DNA from: Mnemiopsis leidyi | Taxonomy: Eukaryota > Ctenophora > Tentaculata > Lobata > Bolinopsidae | Reading direction: 5' to 3' | Assembly: GCA_000226015.1 (NCBI GenBank) | Contig: JH155759.1 | Coordinates: 189,354 to 239,630, forward strand | DNA length: 50,277 nt | Shown: positions 34,433-48,100 of the stretch, piece after piece | Numbering within the stretch: the first letter of the stretch is position 1 | Layout: each line of letters begins with the position of its first letter | Position numbers and translations under genes: made by a program | The notes under the pieces: generated by a model | Database searches by the model: none | What the model was told of the DNA's origin: nothing | What the model saw: the letters and a program-made list of their open reading frames with translations, nothing else

Positions 34433-37400
34433 GTGGACTTTTCGGCAGGATTCGGTCTGCTTAGATCCTAGGTAAATACAACCTGCAACTAGATTACCCA
34501 CAATCGTTGTGTTTTAATGAGTGGGACAGCCTTTAAAGTGGGCCCGTGACGTCACAAGTGGTAATTTGGTTCAATATTCCGTGCTTCAGCTAAGATCTTT
34601 TGTCCATGACAATTATGGTGGGGAAACTGGCACTATTTTAATTCTTCGGTATCAACAACGGGGAAGGTAATGCGGTTATGGGACAGAAAAATCAATCAGC
34701 CATTGAATGAGGAAACGAAAGTAGGAACAATATAAGCATAAAATTTGGACAATTTCGGAATTGGAAGCCTTGCTTTAGATAGAGCGATAGGAGTAAAACT
34801 GAATAAATAAATTATCCTTTGCTTTATCAAGATCTTGTTGACGGAAATTAAAAGAGACTAACTAGCGAATAAGCGAAATTTATATAAAGATTCACAAAGT
34901 AGGAGAAAAATCTGCTAAATTTACAATCGTTAGATTTTCTCACCACTAGAATTATCTGTCCACGTATCACTCCTTACTGCAGGACCTTTAAAGTTTCCAC
35001 GAAAAACATAGAGCAAACAAAGAAGTTGTAAAACGCTATCTTGAACCTTTTCACAAAAGATGGTGTGCTGCCCTAATAACAAGCCTATAAAACAATAGCT
35101 TTACGTCACGTTATGTACAATAAACTTAAAGCTGGGATAAATTCATAATATTCAGTCGCACCGTCCTCTGCCATCACCTTCACTTCTGTTACCAGGACAA
35201 CACAAATTTTATTAGTACCGCCAACAAAGTGTAAACTTGAGATGACGAGCGGAGATAAGGGTTGAGGGGGTGATTATCATGTCGAGAGAGTGCAGTGTTT
35301 AACATACCAGGGTGGAGCAATGGGAGTTTCAAACCTCTTTCGCTGTGCTGAAAAAAATTATAATCGGACGAACTCAAATCATGATTCCGGATTAGTGGAT
35401 TGGCTGTCAAAATTTATAAAATTGGGCTCAAGTCATAGATAGAAATAAGGAAGTATCTTTGTGCATCAGTTATATTGAAACATGAGTTAATGGATTCCAA
35501 ATTATCGGTTTAACAAGTAAGTTTACAAACTGCCAACTTCATGGAGTTGATGGCTCCCGAACAGAAATATCGGGATCGGTGACACCTCCGTCCTCCCACT
35601 CTCGTAACTGACTCTGGCAGAAAACCAGGGCACAATGTTATATGTTCATTGGAATGAGCCAAAGTAAAACAATCCATGATATTTATCAAGCTACTTGTCA
35701 GCTCGATTTGGCAATTTTTCGACATTCCTAACATCAGATTTCCGTAATATAATTATAACGCGTTAGAATTTTCAAGATAAGAGAGCTCGAGAGACAAGGG
35801 CCAAGGGGTGACTGGTAGCATATAAATAATGACCGGTGTTTAACGATTCTGATGGAATTTAATGAAAGACTGGGAACATGACAAAATTAATGTCAGAAAT
35901 CTTGGAATTAAATTCATAAGCGTAATAAACAATGGAAAATGTTTACTTCTCACAATAACAAGCTTGTAACGGTTGTTATCAAAACATTTAATTTTGATAA
36001 GAAATGAACAGATGAAACTAGTAACACTCCTAGACTGTCGCTATTACTCTATTAGTTCGCTCGGGCAGCAATGTTTTTCCATGATGTACAGTAATGAAGC
36101 ATGGTCCTTCGAGAGACTCCCTAAATCGGCAGGCAGAGGTTGAGAAGGATCGTAGAAATTGTTAATAGAACCAGATCGATAAAAGTGTCAGTGAACAATT
36201 TCAATAAGAAAGTAGAAACATAGAAAACGCCAGGCACCATACAGGCATTTTTTCAAAAAGTGCCTCAAAACACTCCCGAAATTATTAATCCCTCATTAAA
36301 TGACCCCTTATCTCCAACTCTAAAGGTTGATAGTCCAGGTTGTTAGTTCAAGCTAGACTTATTCTCCTTACTCATGCAGTGGTCTCCCACGTGTGGGGTG
36401 TTAACGCAGAGTCCGAGTTGGCACGGCGACGGCGTGACGATACCGTCCACCGAGCGACTAAAGATTTAAATATGTGCATTGGTATATACATAACTGATTC
36501 TGTGTTATTGTTGATATTATTAATTGCGGTTAGATAATGCGATGTTAATTCAAAACCATTTCTAAGATTCAAAAGTAGACAATTAAAACTATTTTTAGCG
36601 TATCAAAACATCCTGGTGATTTAAATGGTCACATACCCACATCATCAATTAGCTAATACCAAACCATGCAAAACAAATAATTAAGTCTACAAAATAAGTG
36701 GATAATGTTAAACAACTCAATATAGTCGGTATACGTCCATGTTACCATGGCAACAGTTCCTGGCGTATGTGATTACCTTTTACTTGGTCTCCAGAATCGT
36801 CGTACAGACAAGTTAGACTACATGTCAGACTAACTATAAGGTTATAGTATAACCGATATAGTGAACTTCTCAAATTGCTAATGAGATAGGAGATTAGAAG
36901 ATCAAGAAACATCATGATTGTTAACGAGAATATCCGAGTGGAGTTATAGAAGTTATCAGATGTTGCTTTATCTAACTTGAAAGCTTGTGAGGCCTCCTGG
37001 TTGCACTTAAATATCAGAAATATCGACATGTGTATTGATCAGAATTATCCAACAGGATGACCGAGGAAAGACGAAAAGAATATAGATATCTTCAGGGCTA
37101 TGCAAGGCTCAGAGCTTCTAGGCTATGCAAGAGCGTCTCGTTTCAAGCATGGAATTTAGCAGGGAGTTAAACTGTTTAAAAAAGAAAATATAGATGTTTA
37201 AATAGATGACAGTGTTCTCAAGCATTGTAAACTACCCTATCCCCAGGTATGATTAAAGGCAGTTACCATGACAACTCTTTACAGCTAGTCTGATCAAAAC
37301 AAAACAACCGATATAAGCCCCTCATACGTAATAACTACATTCATTGTATCCCGACTTCAACCAGAAGAGGTCTCCCAATTGCAGCTGTGCTACAACCGTC

Positions 37401-40400
37401 AACCAGTTATTTGTCGAGTAAACGAATAATGAGCAGTGAGTAATGGATGGTTAATTGCTTGCGATAACTTACATTCTTACGTTGATGGCTTAACGGTCCT
37501 ATAGCGGAGAGTATAAGCGAGATTTAGCTTTCTGTAATGGGACGTTAAGTTAGGTACACATGCTGGAGGAACATTAACAGTAACAGTAGAACTGTACCCA
37601 TGTATTATTCATGGTATAGATAAACCAGTACGTGGTTATTTAAACTCAGGCTCATACGTCAGTATCGCAGCATCCCAGCTCTTACTCTCTTTCCTCCTAG
37701 ATCTCGAGTAGAACATGTTAGCAATAAGGATCTATCCAGATCTTACAAACAATAAGTGTCAAGAGGCTCCGTGCGGAGGTCAGTAGAACTGACAATGGCG
37801 ACCGCTGATTAGCATGCAGATTACAGATAAAGAGAGTGTTTAGTCGACACCCGACATTACCACCTAGGTAGGTTCCTCTACTTCACCTCGGAGCTGTATT
37901 AGGGGACAAGGGCGCCAAGTGTGCTGTCAGAGACCCTGTTGGTCATGAATTAATCAGACAATCACACCTGTGTCTTGGAACTGGCAAATAACATTCCAGC
38001 AATTACCTGTTTTAGAAATCAGTTGTCGTTAGTACCTATGTTAGGCTATTGGGTCCTGGGATTATGACTGATGCTACTGATTGAATACTATATACTATAT
38101 TTACATTTATATTGGAGAGTTAAAAAGGAAGATAAGTTTATAGCGTGAGCAACACCCTGAAAGTCTACAAAATATACCGACTTTGTCAAAATTGCTGATA
38201 TCGGCCAACCTGACATTTCTTTAGTTTAGTAGAGTTTCAATTATTTTTAGTTGATCAGCAAGTAACCATGGCAACCCCCCAGTGTTAGAAGAGAAGTAAG
38301 TTCCACGAAGAAACACTGGCGCCAGTACAAACTTCAGTACGTGGTCGCTATTACTCTATAAGCATATGATCAGAGACTCTCCCTAGATCCGTTAACACAC
38401 GACTACCGGCAGTGAGGTAGATGGAGCCGAATAACAGAGCAATGACCACAGCTTTACTGGCAGATAGGTGACGTAGTTATATAGAGACGGCTATTAGACC
38501 GAGATTTTAAACCTGGAAAAGTAGGAGTCATGCGGCTGTATTGGTATATGATGAGGTTATTAGGGGCGGTTTATTAGAGTGAGCGAGGTTTACAGTCACG
38601 TGGTTCACTTGTCACGTGGTTCGCTTTGCAGACGCTTAGGTGGTTAAATTTTTGGTGGGACTGTGAGAAGATCATGAAGCGATCATAACTGTACGTATAA
38701 TGCGGAATATGTACTGAGCTGAGCCGAGAGCAGGACAGATCCTCTTCTGTTCGCGGATTCTTAGAACCGAAAGGTTTGGAAATATCATACTGCCAGCAGA
38801 CTATTCCAGAAGGCGCTGAGTTTCCCAAACAAAGACGAAAATCGTGGCTAACTTTATAAAAAATAAAATCATAAAATTAAGAATAATTACACTGCAACGC
38901 TTCACAGCACAACGATCAGTCAGTGAACACTACGTTAATGTCTTGATGCGTTAATCGTCGCCATGATGAATCAATACGGATATTAATGTCACCACGAATC
39001 GGAGAGAGTACGGCGAGTTCACCATTAAACATTCTAACATTAAACATTGAGCGTTACGGTCTAGCATTCTTGGAGAATTTATATAGCATACTGGATAGGG
39101 ACAGCGATTTAAAATTGAATCTGGATTCGTGGAAGATGTATACTACAATGCGGAAAACGTCATAATTCATTTCAAACACTAAAACAAAACTACGATTCAA
39201 GTACCTTGAAGTAACCACACTGGTCCACCCCATAACCACGTTAAAGCACATGGCAGTCAGTAACAAGGACCGTTATAAGATAGAAAATGCGAAATAGAGA
39301 CGTGAAATAGAGACGCGAAATAGAGACGTGAAATCAGAAATAGAGACGTGAAATAGAGACATGAAATAGAGACATGAAATAGAGACGTGAAATAGAGACA
39401 TGAAATAGAGACGTGAAATAGAGACGTGAAATAGAGACAGTTACGGGTTAAGCCGTAAAGATTGAGAAGAAAGTTCAGGCAAACTAAACTAGAGAGAACC
39501 GATAATGTATTTACACAACTATAACGCTGTAGGGTTGGTCACACTTTCTGAAATCATAGTGCCGTTCTACTCAAACTGCGAGTTCAGAGCAGGTCATCAA
39601 TGTTGTAGTTTTGAATAAAGCAATATTTCCCGAACTTTTTAATTATCAGCGATATAATTGGTCAAGGGAACAATTTCATTATCCATCAGCAATTTAAATC
39701 AATAAAAACAAAATGTTCGGCTAAATTTAGGAACTCAGTGAACCTTTCGAGATTTAAAGAACTACGGAAATGTTCTCAGCAATTGAAATTTTTGTCAGTA
39801 CATGATGTTAACAAGGCAGGAAGCTTGGGACAGTGCGAAATGCGATGCTTGAAATATCTCCATGGAATATTTCCAAAATGTGTAACGAGTGGTTGAGTGA
39901 TAACATTTGGCAATGTTAATTTTTATTCCTACTTTCTGTTATAGTGTTCAAGTTATGTATTGCTGTATTTCCGCGATGTACGTCAGAGCACATGATATCG
40001 GAACAGAATGCGTGATAAGGTAATACAGTAACATTTCCTTATATGGTCATGAAAGGGTATGACCTTCAAGAAACGACGATCTGAAATGTTGTTGTTGACG
40101 CATAAGATACGATCTAAGCCAATTTTTCGATTCGGCACAAAATCTGCATAAACATATCTTAAACTTTATAAATATAATCCACATCAAGTAGTCTTTATTG
40201 ATGAATGGAAGCTGCGGCTGAAGTTCAATCTAATTAAAAGATAAAATCTAACTAGTATTCTGTCTTAAACGAACGAGTCCCAGAAAAGGGTCAAACACAC
40301 ACATTGTAACTACAACATCCTGCTACAGCTCATCAGGAAGCAACTCAACACAAACAATACCACATCATGTATCTCCATCCCACCTAGAAATGCAAATTTA

Positions 40401-43400
40401 TCCCGAAAATTATTGAAAAATGCTTTTAACAGGCCGGATGTGTGAGAGATGTGAACTATTTCAGCGGACGGGCTGAATAAACAACAAACATCGCACCCTG
40501 TGTCAAAGTCGACACATGAACCCCGTGCACCGTGCACCACTGTTTCCATGGTAGTGCACGGTTTTGTTGGTTTAGTCACGCACAGTCGCAATGACCCGGG
40601 ATAGTTTACTTGCGGCTGTATTAAGACAAAACTGGATTGTTAGAAAATGCTTTAAACTACAGAGAGGAGCGGAACAAGCTGAGAATCGAATGTAAACAGA
40701 GAAAAAGAAAGGTAAAGAGTTCTGTGTAAGGTTGTTGTGGCAACTGTCAAATATACGTCATCAAACAGCTGCTTGGTGGGATGTTAACGTTGCACGCGAA
40801 CAATCTGATCAACAACTTTCCAAACGGGTCAAGACGGCTAACCTTCGTCGCATTTAGATAAGTCAGCCGTTAATCACCACGCTGCAAAGACAAAAACAAG
40901 CAAGGAGGTTAAAGGAATAAAGGGGGTTAAGAGAAGAACAGTTCATAACGCTATGTATCCGGAAGTTCAAGAACAACTTAACGTCAATTTTCAGGGCTAA
41001 CTAGTGCACGTTTTTTGTTCTCCTGAGCAGTAATTAACATGCGCACGTGCTGATTAACATAAAAGGCACGTCCAACTGTTCACCTGATGGCACGAAACTT
41101 ATATCGACACCGGTCTTAGTTTAGAGTCCTACCTATCTCTTCCTATTTCAAGATCTTAAAATTATAAAAGAGGGAAGTGGGGGCGGGGCTAATGATGTGG
41201 CTAATGAATAATAATGAGCATTGTGCTGCTTATACTCTTATAGGCTTATACTGTTACAGTGTAGTAATGGCACACAGACAAGCAGACTCGGCTCAATATA
41301 GTCTACCGTTTAGCGACAAAGTGAGAGTTAAGAAAACGGCTGGATTGAGTTAGATCACACAACCCACACTATGAATATGGAAATTGTTACATTTTCACTG
41401 ACACTTTCTGAAACGTCAAGGTAACCACTGATTTCATTTCGATGCAAGATAATGGTTATACTTACTCCAACTGTCCTTTTCATTTCTTCATCATCAAAGA
41501 CACAAAACAGCACCCATTGCTAAAAATTTATAGAGACTAGTTTTTGTAAGCAAAACTAGCCCCAAGTTTTACTCTGATGGTACCATACTATAAGTGACAT
41601 ATTTCATCTGAATATAAGTGCTAGAAGGTTCAAACTTATCCACACAATACTCACTACCACACTTCCCACACTTACCACACCAAGCTGAGCCCCACACAAA
41701 CACCTCAGCTGATCTGTTTAACAGCAGAGCAGTTTAACTATCGGGGATCTGGATATGTGGACAGTCTGAATAGAGCAAACCACGATACAATAGATAGCCG
41801 CGTGTTTTTAGATGATGTCATGATGATGTCATATATTATGATAGTATTATATATTATGGTATTATTTCTTCTAATTGATGATAAACCGTGTATGTCATAG
41901 GTCGTCTTGTTTATTAGTTGGCTAAATGAAAGGGGTGAGCCTTCAGACCTTGAAAAAGGTCCTATTTTAGAAAATAGCAGCCTCCAACGAAAATTTATTG
42001 AGCAGAAATCATTTTTTCATTTTGGACTTGGTCTTAACTGTCATTGAACAAGAAACGGGGACCGAGGAATATGAGATTACGGGAAAAGTAGCAAACAAGC
42101 AATACTTACATGAAGACTTAGCTCTTTAGCTAGGAGTTCAAACAGAGAGATGGACAGTCAGACTGAAGTTATTGCAATAGAATGTTAGACAGTAAGGGAG
42201 ACTGCCGACTACAGGCAATCTCCCCTTCAAGATTTGAAAAGGTAAAAATTTGGATAAACCGGAGTCTGGATGGCCAACTGAAAAAGAAGGTAGTTTCCAC
42301 TGTCATGGTCAGATTACAACAAAATCCGCTGAACAGATGTATAGCAGTACAACAAGAAATGTAAAACTTGTTTCGTGTTTGAGGTGCTTGTGTGGCAGTA
42401 ATCAGAGAGAGGACAGCTATTGTTCTTCCTAGAATAGAGTTACACATTACACTTGAAAACAAACATATACATTTACACACCCTATACGCACAATTACACA
42501 CCCAATACAAAATGTAACATACTTTATACACACCACACGATGTATAACTGTGTAAGTAAGACTTATGTAGCTTTAAAGGTATGATACACACGGCATGTAT
42601 TGTGTTACAACAACGTCAAGCTGATCCTAAACTGAGCCACTAAAATCAAGGTGTTGAGAGAAAGACGCTTGAAAATGTACAATGTATACTGTACAAAGTA
42701 CAATATACATACTGCAATATACATCGTACAATGTATATGATGCAATGAGATAAGGAATGTTTGAAATTTAATGCTAGTCAAATGCGACACTCAAAATACA
42801 CAGTAAAAAGAGGAAAAATGATCAGTAAGTACACGCAGGGTTCAAGCTTCTTCACCAAGTGTATAAAGTAAAACACAGTGTGAGAGCGATTTAAATACGA
42901 ACAATAGGAGAAAAAAGGATTAGAGGGGGTAGACACGTAACATAATGCACAGTGCACACAAATAATGTTATTTTGTGAAAATAATGGAACACGGTATTCT
43001 GATTTAGAGGGTCAACACTCGATCGCATATTGAATCAGGAGGAAACAGGAAGCTCATTATAAAAACAGACTGCACGCAGGATTGCACTTATAATGGAGAA
43101 ACCTACACACTGACACATCATATGACATCATCTAGTGTAACGTGACACTGTAATAAGCATGCTTCACTTACGTTTATACAAATAAGAATACGGAGTAAAG
43201 CGAGACAGCGACAGTAATAATTAAGTCCGATATAATCCGATAATAGCTTAATAGGAACACGAATACAGGGATACAAATTGTAGAACTGAGAGTGGTATGT
43301 ATCCGCACTTGAAGAGAGATGCACGTTAATCAATTACACAGGATGCAAGATAACAGCGGGACACACGCAAACACAGGGCTCCTACACACTTTCTCATCAA
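34433..43400. other. Intergenic region, about 9 kb; no gene supported
   Basis: Read on both strands without finding an exon with protein-like sequence and matching splice sites. It contains a 13-base GAAATAGAGACGT repeat (39293-39437) and a stretch of short GTACAATGTATA-type inverted motifs (42675-42740). Small open frames at 35510-35734, 38574-38828 and 40310-40591 show no domain, no splice support and ordinary composition. A distant gene with very small exons could be missed. Confidence 0.5.
39290..39437. repeat. 13-base minisatellite, about 11 copies
   Basis: Units GAAATAGAGACGT or GAAATAGAGACAT in direct succession with one AATCAGAAAT interruption. Confidence 0.95.
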
Positions 43401-43404
43401 TGAA

Positions 43405-43605
43405 TGGCGTGATTGGTGGTCTAAACATTGCGCGTGTTCTGATTGGTGGATATCAGCGCGCGTTCTGATTGGCTGAGAGCGGGAGCGGCAGGACTGCGAG
43501 AACTCTGATTGGTCACTAGAAAACAGCGCGCACTGAGATGTGAGTGTACACACGCAACGAGGTATTTGAACGTTTTTCTTGCTATGTTTGGAATGATTGG
43601 CGTCC
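43405..43605 (-). promoter_or_regulatory. Cluster of five CCAAT boxes in a GC-rich island (orphan promoter)
   Basis: GATTGG (CCAAT on the minus strand) starts at 43411, 43441, 43467, 43507 and 43595. Three of them are in the longer context TTCTGATTGG or CTCTGATTGG, within 70 bases, in a patch rich in GCGCGC that stands out against AT-rich surroundings. Multiple spaced CCAAT boxes are the binding arrangement of NF-Y, seen in promoters of strongly expressed genes. CCAAT boxes work in both orientations, so the direction is not fixed. No coding exon is obvious on either side within several hundred bases. Confidence 0.45.
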
Positions 43606-44340
43606 CAACTCCCACTAAAATAGTTCACGTGTAGGATACCGACTGACGGTAGTATGTACTGTTACCGGCCTGTTTCGATGTTGATCTAGTGTAAATATCG
43701 TGCCGTCACATCTTAACAGCTGTTTATAAGTTTCAGTTTAATCCTTTTATCAATCGGTAGTTCAATAAATTCATGAAAAATTTCTCCGAATCTGAGTTTG
43801 TAACCAGTGATTTACTCTACTATTTTTATAGGCTTCATTTAGATATTTTGCTACTAGTAATTCGGGTCGATGATTAAATTACTTGAGAATCTTTTATTTT
43901 CATTACGCCTAGATGAAAGTAGATTAGCAGAAGTAAAATCTCTACGTGCTTTTAATTGCTTAATCGTAAAGCTCACGTGAGAAGAAGTTATAGAACATGA
44001 AGTTGAAATAATTTTTTGCATAAGTTGTTAAGTTTGACAGTTTTACACTGAGCATTTATCTCTTGTTCACTGTTCAGACCAGTGTGCCAGTTACAACTGC
44101 TACTGTCAGCATTGTCGCCTAGAATTTAAGATTTTCGCGATAACAGTTTGCTTATTGTTAAAATTTTACCCCCGCTTATTCGTTTCATTCCTTGATTGGT
44201 TGCTAAAGTCGTTTGGTTTTTTTTTCGTTAAGTTTTTATCGGCGTTCTTTCATCCGTGACCGGAATTATCAACTAATTCTCTTCATCACTGCTTCCAGGT
44301 AAGATTTTATCTTATTAATTATCATGTTATTTCATTTTCA

Positions 44341-44519
44341 GCTACAAGCGATGCAATAGTTCATAGTGCTGGCAAGCGTTATGATAATAATGTAGGCAAT
44401 TTGATAAATGAGACAAACTGTCTCCTAGGTAAAGAACTGAAAAGGTTGACACGGTTTCAGCCGCTCTGCGCGAACTTGCTAGAAAAGACGAGGCCAACAA
44501 TTACAATAGGTAACCTGTG
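44341..44519 (+). other. Weak candidate coding segment downstream of the CCAAT cluster
   Basis: A TTTTCAG acceptor at 44340 is followed by an open frame (starting TSDAIVHSAGKRYDNNVGNL) that reads to a TGA at about 44519, or could splice at TAG/GTAAAG (44428) to an in-phase segment with ALRELARKDEANNYN. The introns this needs would be only about 42 and 32 bases, much shorter than others in the window, so it may be chance. Confidence 0.2.
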
Positions 44520-45189
44520 AAATGTGGTATTATGTCACTGTCAGCAGTTATTACACAAATGAGTAGCATTACACATCATGGCTAAGCATTACTCAGTAAG
44601 GAGCCACTAGTTAATATCAAGTCGTAATCAAGAGTAAATATGTAATGTTAGGCTTTGTTTGCCACTTAGTTCTTTTCATCTAAACACTATTAGGCTATTG
44701 GTACATGAGTAATACGAGGATTCCATGTTATAAACACTGAATTCACACTAGATTACAAAACCAAAAATTCAAAGTTCCACATTTATTAACTACACGGCTT
44801 ATTGTTATTGTTATATTTGAAAAGTTAAAAATGTTTAGAATAACCCTGGCACCATACATCGGTATCATGATTCAACGTATAGAACTTACGTCTAACAGAC
44901 TTTTATACTTTACCCTAAAATACATTTCAGTTCTAAATAATCACTATATGCTGTAAAGCTGCTGTAAATTAAAAAATGAAATATAAGTCATTATGAAATC
45001 ATTAATATAGGCAAACTTTTCCGCAATTGATCCGTAAAGATAACTTTAAAAACTTTTTCTATAATTGGTTCTATCGGGCTACTTGTACATACGTAAAATG
45101 CGAAATTTGCTAACAATCGTGGTGAACAATTGCTGTTCCGATTCCTTCCAGAGGCTACAAATAATGTTTAACGATCAACTTTGTAAAGT

Positions 45190-48100
45190 TCAGAACCCTT
45201 TCGAAACAGCTTTGAATTCCTCCAACGTGACCTCCTTCCTCTTTGCTGTCCCGGTGGCGTCAATAATCATCATCTCTACTTCCTCACGTGTTATCTCGTC
45301 GTCTCCCAGTTTTCTGAATACGTAGAGCAGGTCCTCTACTCCTATCAGACCATTTCCGTAGACGTCAAACTCCTGTCAGAGGGACGAGTTTCAGCAGATT
45401 ATATATAATCTGCTTGTATATATACAAGTTCAGATAATCTTAATGATATTGAACTAAATGATATTGAACTAAATGAACTTATGGCACACGATCCTCTAAA
45501 ACTGGAAGAAAAATTTAAGAGTTGGAAGAGACCAAGATTATTTATCGCGACGACTCGACTGTAGGTAATAGAAATGACAACCGTTGTCATTTTTTTATGA
45601 AATCGTGTCCATATGACCACAGACAACGGTTGTCATTGCTATGTGGTTATGTTAATATGGCATGCGGCAAAACTTGACCATGGATCAAGAATCCAGTTAT
45701 TAGCACTACTTAAAGTTTGAAGAGGCGACAACGGTTGCTGTGACTTCATGCAATCATGACTACAGCAAATAAAATCACGTGTAGTGATGACTACAGTAAA
45801 TTTGACCACGTGTAGTCATGACTACATTAAATTTGACCACGTGTAGTCATGACGTGTAGTCATAGACTACAGACAAAAAATCCAACTAACATGGAAAGAG
45901 TCCTCCAGGAGTTGTCTGTCGTCCTGTTCGTTAGTCTCCATCAGTCTCTCCATCATCGTCTTGAACTCGTTCAGACTTATCGTACCGTCTCCGTCCACGT
46001 CAATCTGTAATGGTTTTTAAGTTTTTCTTGTTTTAGTTTATTTTCCACTACTACTTTATTTATCGTAGTTGAATATTCTTCTTTGATCTTATTAACCGCC
46101 TGGATGTATATAGTGCAGATATATAGTTTTTGTTTAATTTCAGTTCAACCAACGTGCGAGACCTTGAAACAGACAAATATTTTCCTGGATATCGTTGTTT
46201 AACTGAAACACTGAAATTTACAAATTTCCACTCCCAGCTTATTCAAATTTTCGCAACACACGGCTCCCCTAACTCCCCTATCCACCCCACCCTACCTCCA
46301 CTAACTCCCCTATCCACCCCACCCTACCTCCCCTAAGATCTTATCCAGGTCCTCAGGAGTGACGTGCTGACCTAGCGACTCCAACACGGTTTCTATCTCC
46401 TCTCTACTTATACTCCCGTCCCCGTCCTTGTCGAACAGCTGGAACGCAGTCTGGAACTCCTCCTCTGTAAACTTTATACCCGAGCTCTTTCTTCTGACCG
46501 GGCTGAAGGGGGGTCTGGGGAAGTGCACTTTCAGCTGTGTCGAAGGGAGATTTGGACAAAAGTAGGGCGTAAGACATGGTGATTTATTCTGTATTGTAAG
46601 GTGACAGCAACTTCTCTAATCTGTTTTCTGTAGAGCGCTCATTGCTCAGCAGAAACCTATTTACCGTTCAGTTCTCCGCTTGACTGCAAACCCTCTAGTC
46701 AGCTTGTTCCACATTTTGCCCTTGGAATCGTCCTGCCCCTCTAACAGCTGAATGTAACTCGCCCGAGACTCTTCCCTCTTCAACATTTTAACAACTTTCC
46801 TGCTTCTTTTTGCGAAGTTCGAGAGGAGTCCAGGAAGACTAGCCGTTTAAATTAAATCAAGTAAAGAAAAGTTTCAGAGATTAAAATGTGTACTGATTGT
46901 GAAAATAAAAAAAAACACAACAGTTATAAAAAAGTGGTTTGCGATGTTTAAACGAATGGTTGGTAGCAGTGCAACATTTTTACTATTTTAGGAAGTAGAA
47001 CAAACATCTGTTGCCTACATTTCATAACATGTGAACGTACTGCGATCTGCATGTACCGTAGCATGGGCCATTGATTGACTATCGATAATAGATTGAAAGG
47101 AAAGAAGGAACATCAAACATTATTTAAGATTTCAAAATATATCGTCAACAATATAGCCGATCTTGCTCACCTCCCCCATCAGGAGGTCGAGCTCCTCAGT
47201 AGAAGCCTCCTGACCCAACATGTTCAGCACTCTCTGGATATCACTCTTCGTGATAACTCCCTTCTTGTTCCTGTCGAAAATCCGGAAAGCTGCCTTCATT
47301 TCGTCCTCGTCCAGTCTGACTTTTTCACCTGCGCTGCTCTTCCTGGGGCTGCAACGCCCCCCTGAGGGGACCTCTATATGGCTTACTGGTGAGTAACGTC
47401 CTTACCTAGTTCTCTAGTTATAGCACAGTAACAGTTTTAGATGTTCCTTGGGACGTCCTAGCCTAGTTATAGCATAGCAACAGTTTTAGATACTCCTTGT
47501 GATAGGTTCAGACTTTGAAAGTCACGAGTGCTGCATACTAATTTGTTTTCTAATATTGGTAACTGTTAAATATGGTACCTGGAGAATTTGCGAGCAAATT
47601 TGCTGAACATGCTGGATTGCGAACCTTTCGACATAAGGCCTTACTGCTGATGCAAGAAATAAGCTGTGATACTTATACATCAATTGGTAATTTAAACCAT
47701 TCAGAGGCATCAGACAAAAAATGATAGAGAAAACTCGAAATTAAAAGCAAATCGCAAATCAGAATCAGTCGGTGTCCAATACAGAACAAAGAACATTAAC
47801 AGATGAAGGTCTAAAGAAGCTCGGAAATAAAGCTTGATGAAACTGGAGACTAGACGTTCCACACTCGAACATAGGACGAGCTTTAATTCGATCTCAGTGA
47901 TCAGGTTTCATAACTTTGTAGGAGGCATAACTATGACTAACAATTGAGCTATTGATGGGACAGCTGCGTTTGGCTAAGTAACTAAACACTTGTCCTCGCG
48001 ATAGGAGTTTTGTCAAAAGTTTGAGGTTTTCATTGAAGTTTTTTCAATATTTGTCAAAAAACATTTATCATATGTTTTTGGATTGAACAAGTCATTTTGA

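Noticed and set aside
42169-42591. 140-residue minus-strand open frame rich in Cys and Tyr
   Set aside because: Composition follows an AT-rich TACACA-type sequence; no domain, no splice sites and no plausible start context.
43326-43628. Minus-strand open frame across the CCAAT cluster
   Set aside because: Its length is explained by the GC-rich patch; the repeated CCAAT contexts translate to repeated QSE/QSR pieces, which points to regulatory rather than coding sequence.
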